64,000 bases of DNA from Gelidibacter salicanalis (lineage in GTDB: Bacteria > Bacteroidota > Bacteroidia > Flavobacteriales > Flavobacteriaceae). Both the position numbers and the translations under genes were made by a program. Location of the stretch: the NCBI RefSeq assembly GCF_007997285.1, contig NZ_VORX01000001.1, forward strand, positions 62,001 to 126,000, in the 5' to 3' direction. Numbering within the stretch: position 1 is the first letter of the stretch; every line of letters starts with the position of its first letter. Of the stretch, positions 28,801 through 37,563 are shown in pieces. The notes beneath the pieces were generated by a model. That model saw only the letters and a program-made list of their open reading frames with translations. It searched no databases and was not told the DNA's origin.

Positions 28801-30111
28801 TTATTCCAGACCTCCGCGTTTTTCCAAATGCTTGTTGATTTTTTCAATAGCCGATTCAATCGATTTTTCAGGTTCTATAATATTGTATTCGCCCCAAAAT
28901 AACGGGTCAGAAAATCCTGAAGCTTCATCACTTAAAATGACTGTTGGGCGTAGTGTCTCCCTTCTTGTGGGGTCATCATCTAGAGCCTTGGCCCAATCCG
29001 TGACGGCCATTTCACTACTTAAAGTGTACACACTGTTAAATAATCGGCCTTTCCAATTGACTTTAAAGGTCAGTTGAATGTTGCTATAACCGTAATGCCA
29101 AGTGTTATCCTTCAGTCTATAGTCTACCCGATACGCAGCCTCAGTGGGATAAACCGTAACTCGGTTTGGTTTCTTTTTCACGAAAAGTTCAGCAGCGCGT
29201 TCTCGGTTTTCAACATTCAAATTATAAATGGCACTAATGAGGGAAAAGGTTTCGGCATCTATATAGAGTTTTCCATAATGCATCGGTTCAGTAATGTTTG
29301 GGCGCGGTTTAAACTTAACTACATATACTGACCTGTTGTTGATTTCAGTGGGTTTGTCAAAGGAAAACTCATACTCAGAAAAGGTGTTGTCGTTAAAGAT
29401 GAACTGTGGATATTTGATAATATCAGCATAAATGGCACTAAAAGGACCGCCTTGCAATTTCACGGCCAAGGTGTCCAATCGGCTATAATCTGTGCTTTTA
29501 CGCGCTTTGATAAGTTTTATTTTATCCGCTTTAGAGGAGTTGGAAGGTTGTCTGTAAATTTCTACTATTGCTTCAGAAAGTGAAGCGTCCCGACGTCTCT
29601 TTTTAATGGTTTCCCTGTAAAATGCCGTCATAATCGTTTCTTCAGTAAAATTGTACGCGCCTTTTTTATCTAAAGCTGCTTTTACCAAGGACTTGGCGTC
29701 TTTGGGAGCGTTGATTTTTATTTCTGACAACTGCATGACGGACTCTTCCAATAATATATGGATGTCCTCACCATTCAGACTGGAAAGGGGGATGGTTTTT
29801 GTTTGATATCCTAAAAATGAAATGTGAATGCTATTAGAAAGATAGGAATTAGGAACCTTGAGCAAGAATGCGCCATCAGAATTGGTAATGGTGCTAATAT
29901 TGGTTTCCAAGACATTTAGGGTGGCAAAAGCGAGAGGTTCTTTGGTTTTGCTGTCAATGATGGTGCCCTTAAACTCGGTAAATTCTTGTATCGTTTCGCG
30001 GAAGGGAACCGAAGTGCCAGCAGCGAGCGGAACACTTATGAATACGAAGAGAAATACACTTATTCCTAAACTCAGAAATTCTGTACGGTTTAATTTTATA
30101 AGACCCTTCAT
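28801..30111 (-). CDS. Carboxypeptidase-like regulatory-domain protein, exported
   Basis: 436 residues. An N-terminal hydrophobic segment (SLGISVFLFVFISVPLAAG) looks like a signal peptide. A CarboxypepD_reg-like beta-sandwich follows (about 48-130, FKGTIIDSKTKEPLAFATLNV...GYQTKTI). The remainder, ending in HLEKRGGLE, is mostly beta-strand and resembles the C-terminal region of exported Bacteroidota proteins with this domain. No catalytic motif is visible, and function is unknown. It is read in the same direction as the M14 peptidase just upstream (80-nt gap) and could share its transcript. Confidence 0.7.
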   Translation of the reverse strand: MKGLIKLNRTEFLSLGISVFLFVFISVPLAAGTSVPFRETIQEFTEFKGTIIDSKTKEPLAFATLNVLETNISTITNSDGAFLLKVPNSYLSNSIHISFLGYQTKTIPLSSLNGEDIHILLEESVMQLSEIKINAPKDAKSLVKAALDKKGAYNFTEETIMTAFYRETIKKRRRDASLSEAIVEIYRQPSNSSKADKIKLIKARKSTDYSRLDTLAVKLQGGPFSAIYADIIKYPQFIFNDNTFSEYEFSFDKPTEINNRSVYVVKFKPRPNITEPMHYGKLYIDAETFSLISAIYNLNVENRERAAELFVKKKPNRVTVYPTEAAYRVDYRLKDNTWHYGYSNIQLTFKVNWKGRLFNSVYTLSSEMAVTDWAKALDDDPTRRETLRPTVILSDEASGFSDPLFWGEYNIIEPEKSIESAIEKINKHLEKRGGLE

Positions 30112-30190
30112 AACGCGCTAATTTTTAATGATTAAATTACTAAAAATATGCAGGTTACGAAGGGTTTTTACTGTTAATATTAAGATGTGA

Positions 30191-32677
30191 TTATTTGAAG
30201 GCGGAGTTATTGACAAAGAAAATGGCATTTACGAAAAATAATTTTCCATTTTCCCAGAAATTTCGGAATAGGATATTATCTGCCAAATAAATAATGCTCC
30301 CATTACCAATGCGCTCTTCGCCAAAGATTAAGGAGTTTTCTAAATTTTTTAGCGTGTTTTTTCCGGCAAACCCTGAAACATTTTTGGGATGCTCGCCTAA
30401 ATAGGCCACATTATATCCGTCATCTAAAAGGCTGTAGGCGCTAGACCCCGACTTTAAAGTAAAATAATTTTTAGAATACCCAAATGCTAAAGGGTGTGTC
30501 GCGTCAACTTCGGTCTTAAAGATGGCGCCTGTAATCATGTCATTGGTGCTTTCGCGTTCGCGCTCGGCATACGGCGTTAGGTTTGGTTTAGTGGCAGTCG
30601 AATCTTCAGTAATGTTGTGCTTTAACCCAAAATCTTTATGATCAGCAAAACTATTTAGTGCACCGTCTATAGCGATGACCTTTCCACCATTCTTTACCCA
30701 GTTTTGGAGTTTCTCCAAATTCGAATCGTTGAAAAATCGCTTGTAATTTCCGTTGGGAATCACTAATACCGTGTAGGCATCAAGATTGGTTCGAGCAAAA
30801 TTATCAGTACTTATGGAGGTGACGGGATACTTTAATTGTTGTTCAAAAAAGTGCCACACTTCCCCGTAGCCTAGAGACGATGTATAGGTTCCTGAGAGCA
30901 AGGCAATCTTCTGTTTATTGACCAATTTGACATCTGGCGAACCAAAATCTGGCCCCGATTTTGAAAAGCCGCTAGAAATGGCTACTACTTTGCGTTTAAA
31001 CGTATTGGCTGCTACTATTACTAGAGCATCAAAATTGTCTAAATTCTTGTTATCGCCTCGGACAATAATTAAAGCGCCACGATCAAAAGATTCTTCAGGA
31101 TTTTTTGTGATTAGTGGCTTTTCAGTAAATCGGACTTTTACATTTTGTTTTAACAATTCAGCCAAAAATTCAGCGTCTTTCATATGGTCCCACTTAGCAA
31201 TGTACCCCGTTGCACTTTTGTTTTCTTTATTGGGCTGAAATGTTTTAGAACCTGTAGTGGTAGCAGCCAAGTTGGTGCTGGCAATGGCATTCAGTCCGTA
31301 AGCATGAGGTAAGCTCCACGCCGTAATGTCGTAGGTAATGGAATCCGCTAAGGTTGTGTTGGGTTCAAACAAGACTTGCACCAATTTTCCTTTGGGCTGG
31401 TTGGTGCTGATTACCATATCTTCTGACGTGCCGCTAAAATTACCATTCTTGTTGTCTTGGTAATTGTAGCCAGAAACTTTGCCGTTAGCTGCGGGAGCAT
31501 ACCTAATATCGTGTTTGTCTAATAATGTTTTAAGTCCGTCCAGTTGATCAGCGCTGCCTCGCATCACATAACTTTTATGCTTATAATTTGTATTAGCAAA
31601 ATAGTTTTGAAACTCATTGTTCAGTTTTTTAGCATTTTTTGAAGCTATTTCTACAGTAGATAAGCCGGTGGTATGGTGATGTTCTACACGGTCGACCAAG
31701 GTCAGGACATCGCCTTCATCATTCAGAACGCCTAATCCTGATTGTCCGCCTTGCTCATAAGTCATTCCAATCGCACCGAGATAGGTAGGGTAGGTGTCGC
31801 CGTAGCTTGGGTATAACAAATCAAAACGTTCGCGGGTAAAATACAACCAGCCCTTGGCGTCAAAGTAGGAAGCGTGATTTTCGCCAATTTGATTTTGGAA
31901 ATCGCGTTGCCAATCGGTGATAATCTCGTGAAAAGGTTCTGCTGCCGGTGCAAAATAATAAGGGTCATTGATGCCTTGTTCATGAAAATCGACGTGAATT
32001 TGTGGCAACCATTTATTGTACAATTTTAAGCGTGCCTGTGTTTCTATTTGGCTCGCCCACACCCAATCTCTATTCAAGTCGAACAGATAATGGTTGGCCC
32101 TTCCTCTTGGCCAAGGTTCATTTTGCTCGTTGGCTTGCTGATCAGTATCATAGGGTGTGCTTTTGGTTTGGTTATACCAATTAACGTAGCGGTCTCGCCC
32201 ATCCGGATTAAGGCAAGGATCAATAATTACCACCGTGTTTTGCAGCCAATCTTGTTTTTCCGTCAATAAGCTGTGAAGGGTCTTCATGGCCGCTTCTGTA
32301 CTCGAGGCTTCGTTACCGTGCACATTGTAACTTAACCATACGATCGCAATATCAGAGACCGCGGCATTTCCGTCGCCAATTCCTGCATTTTTTAGATGGT
32401 TGATCCTAATGTTTTCCAGGTTTTTAATGTTGGCTTCTGACGAAATTATTGCGGTATATAAGGGGCGTCTTTCGTAAGTTTCGCCATAGTTTTCAAGTTT
32501 TACCTGATGGGGACGTTGTGCCGCTACCATTTTAAAATAATCAATCACCTGATGGTGTCTAGTAAACTCTGTTCCTAAAGTATAGCCCAGAAAATCCGAT
32601 GGTGATTGAAGGGATTGTGCTTTTGAAGCAAAAAAGCTACTCAGAAGAAAAAAAATGACAATGGCTATTTTTTGCAT
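30191..32677 (-). CDS. Exported M14-family zinc carboxypeptidase with a large C-terminal extension
   Basis: 828 residues. A signal peptide (KIAIVIFFLLSSFFASKAQ) precedes an M14 carboxypeptidase fold. The zinc ligands are His120 and Glu123 (NVHGNEASSTEA) and a His in HVDFHEQG (~228-232). NPDGRDRYVNW and YEQGGQSG complete the active site region. The C-terminal half (~450-828) includes KLQNWVKNGGKVIAIDG and FGEERIGNGSIIYLADN, which look like a glutamine-amidotransferase-type fold; the Cys/His of a real amidotransferase are not evident, so this half may be structural. It likely trims peptides in the periplasm. The start at 32677 gives a clean signal peptide. Confidence 0.85.
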   Translation of the reverse strand: MQKIAIVIFFLLSSFFASKAQSLQSPSDFLGYTLGTEFTRHHQVIDYFKMVAAQRPHQVKLENYGETYERRPLYTAIISSEANIKNLENIRINHLKNAGIGDGNAAVSDIAIVWLSYNVHGNEASSTEAAMKTLHSLLTEKQDWLQNTVVIIDPCLNPDGRDRYVNWYNQTKSTPYDTDQQANEQNEPWPRGRANHYLFDLNRDWVWASQIETQARLKLYNKWLPQIHVDFHEQGINDPYYFAPAAEPFHEIITDWQRDFQNQIGENHASYFDAKGWLYFTRERFDLLYPSYGDTYPTYLGAIGMTYEQGGQSGLGVLNDEGDVLTLVDRVEHHHTTGLSTVEIASKNAKKLNNEFQNYFANTNYKHKSYVMRGSADQLDGLKTLLDKHDIRYAPAANGKVSGYNYQDNKNGNFSGTSEDMVISTNQPKGKLVQVLFEPNTTLADSITYDITAWSLPHAYGLNAIASTNLAATTTGSKTFQPNKENKSATGYIAKWDHMKDAEFLAELLKQNVKVRFTEKPLITKNPEESFDRGALIIVRGDNKNLDNFDALVIVAANTFKRKVVAISSGFSKSGPDFGSPDVKLVNKQKIALLSGTYTSSLGYGEVWHFFEQQLKYPVTSISTDNFARTNLDAYTVLVIPNGNYKRFFNDSNLEKLQNWVKNGGKVIAIDGALNSFADHKDFGLKHNITEDSTATKPNLTPYAERERESTNDMITGAIFKTEVDATHPLAFGYSKNYFTLKSGSSAYSLLDDGYNVAYLGEHPKNVSGFAGKNTLKNLENSLIFGEERIGNGSIIYLADNILFRNFWENGKLFFVNAIFFVNNSAFK

Positions 32678-32771
32678 GATGAAAAAGTTGTGGTGTAATT
32701 ATTAGTAAAGTAAAGATAGCTAGTCAAAGTGAATTAACTAAAATTTAGTACTCAAAAAAAGTTAAGAGCGC

Positions 32772-32779
32772 TATCTTTA
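32772..32779 (+). promoter_or_regulatory. -7-like box (TATCTTTA) upstream of bshC
   Basis: One-base departure from TAnnTTTG, 23 nt before the bshC ATG. Confidence 0.3.
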
Positions 32780-32802
32780 CAATTCATTTTTTAAAGTCAA
32801 AT

Positions 32803-34404
32803 ATGCCAACCGATTGTATCCCATTTAAAGAGACCAACTACTTTTCGTCATTGATTACCGATTATTTGGATGAAAAGGCAGACTTAAAACCATTTTATAA
32901 TCGTTTTCCATCGCTTGAGAATTTTGAAGCGCAAATTGAAGAAAAGCAGCTATCCTACAATAAAAGCAATCGGTCAGATGTTGTAAAAGCTTTGATGATG
33001 CAGTACGAAGATTTGAGTATTTCTTCTATGACGCTTACCAATATTGATCTTTTAAAACACGGGACCACGTTTACGGTAACCACAGGGCATCAGCTCAATT
33101 TATTTACGGGCCCCCTGTATTTCTTTTATAAGATTATATCAACCATAAACTTATGTAAAACCCTTAAAGACCGCTATCCACACTATAATTTTGTGCCGGT
33201 CTATTGGATGGCTACGGAAGATCATGACTTTGAAGAAATCAATTTTTTTAATTTTAAGGGCAAAAAAGTACAGTGGAACAGGGATGGTTCCGGTGGAGTG
33301 GGCGAATTTGATTTGCAAGGTCTAGACCAAGTATATGAGGTTTTTTCTGCACAATTAGATAGTAGCATCAACGCTAAATCTTTAAAAAAGCTTTTTCAGC
33401 AGGCCTATTTAGAACACGATACTTTAACAAAAGCCACGCGGTTTTTAGTCAATAAACTATTTTCTATTTACGGGTTGGTAATTTTGGATGGGAATGATCC
33501 CATCTTAAAAAAACTCTACAAACCTTTTATTGAAGATGAGTTAATCCATCAGTCTTCATTTAAAAAGGTATCAAACACCAATGAAGCACTCAACGCATTG
33601 CCTTCCAATTATAAAATACAAGTTAATCCTAGAGAGATTAATTTATTCTACTTACATAAGCATATAAGAGAACGGATTCTGGAAACGGATGGCGTTTTTG
33701 GCGTATTAGATACGGATATTCGCTGGACCAAAGAGGAATTATTGGCAGAGGTCAATGAGCATCCGGAGCGCTTCAGCCCAAATGTTATTTTGCGTCCACT
33801 TTACCAAGAAATCATTTTGCCTAATCTCTGTTATATTGGCGGCGGCGGCGAATTGGCTTATTGGCTCCAGTTAAAATCAAATTTTGAAGCACAAAACGTA
33901 ACGTTTCCGATGCTTCTTTTGCGTAATTCAGTATTACTGATCACTGCAAAGCAAAAGGAGAAACTTGAAAAAATGAAGGTTTCTGTACCTGATTTGTTCT
34001 TAAAACAAGACGATTTATTGACCAAGGTGACCAAATCAATTTCAGATATCAATATTGATTTCAGCTCGCAAAAAGCGCAGCTTCAAAAACAATTTGAAGG
34101 CCTGTACCAATTGGCAGATCAGACTGATAAATCCTTTAAGGGCGCTGTTGCTGCTCAAGAAGTGAAACAAATAAAGGGGCTTGAGAATCTAGAAAAACGA
34201 TTATTAAAAGCGCAAAAAAGGAAATTTGATGATGTTTTGGAGCGCGTGAGAATGCTGCAAGATGAACTTTTTCCCAGACAGAGTCTACAAGAGCGCCATA
34301 TGAATATTTCAGAATTCTATCTGGAATATGGTGAAGACATTATCCAATCCCTAGTGCAACATCTTGATCCTTTACATTCAGAATTTCTAATCTTAGAAGT
34401 ATAA
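32803..34404 (+). CDS. bshC: Bacillithiol biosynthesis cysteine-adding enzyme BshC
   Basis: 533 residues. BshC joins Cys to GlcN-malate in the last step of bacillithiol synthesis. Family features: FTVTTGHQLNLFTGPLYFFYKI (residues ~90-111), FVPVYWMATEDHDFEEINF, PNVILRPLYQEIILPNLCYIGGGGELAYW, and a C-terminal coiled coil with RMLQDELFPRQSLQER. bshA and bshB are not in the window. It indicates that this organism uses bacillithiol as a low-molecular-weight thiol. Confidence 0.93.
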   Translation: MPTDCIPFKETNYFSSLITDYLDEKADLKPFYNRFPSLENFEAQIEEKQLSYNKSNRSDVVKALMMQYEDLSISSMTLTNIDLLKHGTTFTVTTGHQLNLFTGPLYFFYKIISTINLCKTLKDRYPHYNFVPVYWMATEDHDFEEINFFNFKGKKVQWNRDGSGGVGEFDLQGLDQVYEVFSAQLDSSINAKSLKKLFQQAYLEHDTLTKATRFLVNKLFSIYGLVILDGNDPILKKLYKPFIEDELIHQSSFKKVSNTNEALNALPSNYKIQVNPREINLFYLHKHIRERILETDGVFGVLDTDIRWTKEELLAEVNEHPERFSPNVILRPLYQEIILPNLCYIGGGGELAYWLQLKSNFEAQNVTFPMLLLRNSVLLITAKQKEKLEKMKVSVPDLFLKQDDLLTKVTKSISDINIDFSSQKAQLQKQFEGLYQLADQTDKSFKGAVAAQEVKQIKGLENLEKRLLKAQKRKFDDVLERVRMLQDELFPRQSLQERHMNISEFYLEYGEDIIQSLVQHLDPLHSEFLILEV

Positions 34405-34428
34405 ATCTCAAAAATCAGTAGTGAGCTT

Positions 34429-35808
34429 ATGACGAGTATGCATAAAATTGACATGGACTTAATCGAGATGACTTTAGATGTCATGAAATATTCCATCGGA
34501 CGTATTTCAGCAACTGAACATCCCATTGGGAAACCTAAAAAGGAAGAAGAACTCAAAGCGTTGGTAGGAGAAACCATCACTTCAAAAGGTATTGGTGGAG
34601 AGTATGCTTTTAATTTATGGAAAGACCATTTGGCCAAGGCCAATGTTCCGGTAGATCATCCTCGTAATTTAGCATTTGTCCCAGCGTCACCAACCAAGGC
34701 CGCGATCATGTTCGATTTAGTGACCTCCGCTTCTAGTATTCACGGTGCGTATTGGATGGAAGGTGCTGGTGGCATCTTTTGCGAAAATGAAGCCATGAAA
34801 TGGATGGTTTCCTTAACAGGATTGCCAAAAGGTGCTTTTGGAGTGTTTACCAGTGGCGGAACAGCCGCCAATTTATCGGCAATTGTAACCGCCAGAGAGC
34901 ATTGGCGTGAAAATCCGGAATTCCAGGGCGAAAAAGGTTTGATCATTACCTCCATAGGTGCCCATTCGTCCATTAAAGCGATGGCTAAAGTAGCCGATGT
35001 TGACATTCTTTTGGTCGATTCAGAGGAAAAACTGACCGGTGAAGATCTAATGGACACCATAAAAAAATTAACTACACACCAACGCAAACGATTGTTTGCT
35101 GTGGTGGCGACAGGAGGCACCACAAATGCCGGAATAATTGATGATTTAGAGGGCGTTGCCCAAGTGTGTGAACAAGAACAATTGTGGTTTCATATAGATG
35201 CCGCTTATGGAGGTGGCGCCTTGGTGGCTGACTCCGTGCGTCATTTGTTTAACGGAATTGAAAAAGCCGATAGCATTACCATTGATCCGCATAAATGGAT
35301 GTTTTCACCTTATGATTGCGGTGCCGTCATTTATAAAGAACCGGAATTGGCCAAAAATGCGCACTCTCAACAAGGGTCCTATTTGGACATCTTTAAAGAT
35401 GAAGGCGCACACGGCTTTAATCCTACAGATTACCAGATCCAATTAACCAGACGGGTTCGCGGTTTACCATTGTGGTTTTCATTGGCCACCCATGGTACTG
35501 ATCGGTATAAGGAAGCGGTAGAGCGCGGCATTGAGTTGGCGCAAATTGCCGGGAGATTAATTGAGGCCCATCCGCAATTAGAATTGGTGCGAGACCCAAG
35601 TTTATCTTGTGTGTTGTACAGAAGAATAGGATGGGAGCCTGAAGACTACACCCATTGGACCTATGAAAACCATCGGAAAGGTTTTGCTTTGGTGACGCCA
35701 ACTAAATGGAAAAATGGCGACACGTTTGAAACTGTTTCTCGATTTTGCTTTATAAATCCTGATACCACTCAAAAAGATATTGAAATGATCTTGGACACGA
35801 TGATGTAA
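34429..35808 (+). CDS. Pyridoxal-phosphate-dependent decarboxylase (group II)
   Basis: 459 residues from ATG 34429. The PLP lysine is Lys289 in DPHKWMF. VFTSGGTAANLSAIV binds the phosphate, HIDAAYGGGALV carries the Asp that contacts the pyridine nitrogen, and VATGGTTNAG is the next conserved block. The family includes glutamate, aromatic amino acid and 2,4-diaminobutyrate decarboxylases; the substrate here cannot be assigned. It starts 25 nt after bshC and probably shares its transcript. Confidence 0.88.
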   Translation: MTSMHKIDMDLIEMTLDVMKYSIGRISATEHPIGKPKKEEELKALVGETITSKGIGGEYAFNLWKDHLAKANVPVDHPRNLAFVPASPTKAAIMFDLVTSASSIHGAYWMEGAGGIFCENEAMKWMVSLTGLPKGAFGVFTSGGTAANLSAIVTAREHWRENPEFQGEKGLIITSIGAHSSIKAMAKVADVDILLVDSEEKLTGEDLMDTIKKLTTHQRKRLFAVVATGGTTNAGIIDDLEGVAQVCEQEQLWFHIDAAYGGGALVADSVRHLFNGIEKADSITIDPHKWMFSPYDCGAVIYKEPELAKNAHSQQGSYLDIFKDEGAHGFNPTDYQIQLTRRVRGLPLWFSLATHGTDRYKEAVERGIELAQIAGRLIEAHPQLELVRDPSLSCVLYRRIGWEPEDYTHWTYENHRKGFALVTPTKWKNGDTFETVSRFCFINPDTTQKDIEMILDTMM

Positions 35809-35956
35809 TTCAAAATAATCTATTAGTAGCGTTGCCATTTATTTAAAATTTAGACAATAACATGGCTAAAAAAAATTAGAATTCAGTCCTTGCTAAAACC
35901 GAGTGCTTTTTTATAATTTTCATCAGCGCTACGTGGTAAATCTAAAAATCTATCCT

Positions 35957-35964
35957 TATTTTTG
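35957..35964 (+). promoter_or_regulatory. -7 promoter box (TATTTTTG) of guaA
   Basis: TAnnTTTG match ending 3 nt before the guaA ATG (35968), so the start site would fall at about the start codon. No good -33 TTG upstream. Confidence 0.45.
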
Positions 35965-35967
35965 CGC

Positions 35968-37503
35968 ATGCAACACAACAAAGTCCTTATTTTAGATTTC
36001 GGATCGCAATACACACAACTGATTGCGAGACGGGTTAGAGAGCTCAACATTTATTGCGAGATCCATCCATTCAATAAAATTCCAACTGACATTGACAGTT
36101 TTAAAGCGGTCATTTTATCTGGCAGTCCATCTTCTGTAAGAGCAGAAAATGCACCGCATCCTGATTTGTCAAAAATTAGAGGTCATATGCCATTGCTCGC
36201 CGTATGTTACGGGGCGCAGTATTTGTCTCATTTTTCTGGCGGATTGGTAGAACCGTCTAATACACGCGAATATGGTAGAGCAAACCTGACCTATGTTAAA
36301 GTACAAGAACCCTTATTTAATCATATTGATGCAGGCAGTCAAGTATGGATGAGCCATAGTGATACCATCAAAAATTTACCAACCAACGGAACCTTGATTG
36401 CCAGCACGACTGATGTAGAAAATGCAGCGTATGTGATTGAGGGGGAACAGACTTATGGGATACAATTCCATCCTGAAGTATACCATTCAACAGACGGGAA
36501 ACAGTTGTTGGAAAACTTTTTGGTCCATATCGCGCGCGTAGAACAAGACTGGACACCGCAATCTTTCGTGGAAGAAACCGTAGAAGCGCTTCAGGAAAAA
36601 ATAGGTAATGATAAAGTGGTTTTAGGTCTTTCAGGAGGCGTTGATTCTTCCGTAGCTGCCATCTTATTGCATAAAGCCATCGGCACAAATTTATATTGCA
36701 TTTTTGTGAATAATGGTTTGCTGCGAAAGAATGAATATGAAAGCGTTCTTGCCCAGTATGAAGGCATGGGACTCAATGTAAAAGGTGTTGATGCTTCGGC
36801 ACGTTTTTTGGATGCCCTAGCAGGATTAAGTGATCCGGAAATGAAACGTAAAGCCATAGGCCGAGTATTCATTGAGGTTTTTGATGATGAGGCTCATCAA
36901 ATTAAAGATGTTAAATGGTTAGCGCAGGGAACGATTTATCCAGATGTGATTGAGAGTGTTTCTGCAACAGGTGGGCCAAGTGCAACAATAAAAAGTCATC
37001 ATAATGTTGGTGGTTTGCCAGATTTTATGAAATTAAAAGTGGTGGAGCCTTTAAAAGCTTTGTTTAAGGACGAAGTGAGGCGTGTAGGCGCTTCTATGGA
37101 TATGGACGCTGCAATTTTAGGACGTCACCCGTTTCCAGGACCTGGTTTGGCGATTCGTATTTTGGGTGATATCACCGCGGAAAAAGTTCGCATCTTACAG
37201 GAAGTGGATGCTGTATTTATCGATAATCTGAAATCATGGAATCTCTATGATAAAGTTTGGCAAGCAGGAGCAATCCTTCTTCCGGTGAATAGCGTAGGAG
37301 TTATGGGCGATGAACGCACCTATGAAAAGTGTGTGGCCTTAAGAGCCGTAGAAAGTACGGACGGGATGACCGCAGATTGGGTGAATTTGCCGTATGAATT
37401 TTTGCAAAAAACCTCAAATGAAATAATAAATAAAGTAAAAGGCGTTAATAGAGTAGTGTATGACATTAGCTCAAAACCGCCGGCTACCATTGAATGGGAA
37501 TAG
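35968..37503 (+). CDS. guaA: GMP synthase (glutamine-hydrolysing)
   Basis: 511 residues from the ATG at 35968; an in-frame TTG lies 6 nt upstream but overlaps the promoter box. It aminates XMP to GMP. The class I glutaminase domain has nucleophile Cys80 (LAVCYGAQ) and His/Glu in GIQFHPEV. The ATP-pyrophosphatase domain has the P-loop LSGGVDSS (about 217-224), and the C-terminal dimerisation domain ends [10 protein letters not shown]. The N-terminus cannot be shorter because [13 protein letters not shown] starts at residue 6. Confidence 0.97.
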   Translation: MQHNKVLILDFGSQYTQLIARRVRELNIYCEIHPFNKIPTDIDSFKAVILSGSPSSVRAENAPHPDLSKIRGHMPLLAVCYGAQYLSHFSGGLVEPSNTREYGRANLTYVKVQEPLFNHIDAGSQVWMSHSDTIKNLPTNGTLIASTTDVENAAYVIEGEQTYGIQFHPEVYHSTDGKQLLENFLVHIARVEQDWTPQSFVEETVEALQEKIGNDKVVLGLSGGVDSSVAAILLHKAIGTNLYCIFVNNGLLRKNEYESVLAQYEGMGLNVKGVDASARFLDALAGLSDPEMKRKAIGRVFIEVFDDEAHQIKDVKWLAQGTIYPDVIESVSATGGPSATIKSHHNVGGLPDFMKLKVVEPLKALFKDEVRRVGASMDMDAAILGRHPFPGPGLAIRILGDITAEKVRILQEVDAVFIDNLKSWNLYDKVWQAGAILLPVNSVGVMGDERTYEKCVALRAVESTDGMTADWVNLPYEFLQKTSNEIINKVKGVNRVVYDISSKPPATIEWE

Positions 37504-37563
37504 AACGCATAAAGTATTCAGATACCGGTCATAAGTTAGCGCTCAATTAGATCTAAAAAGAAC

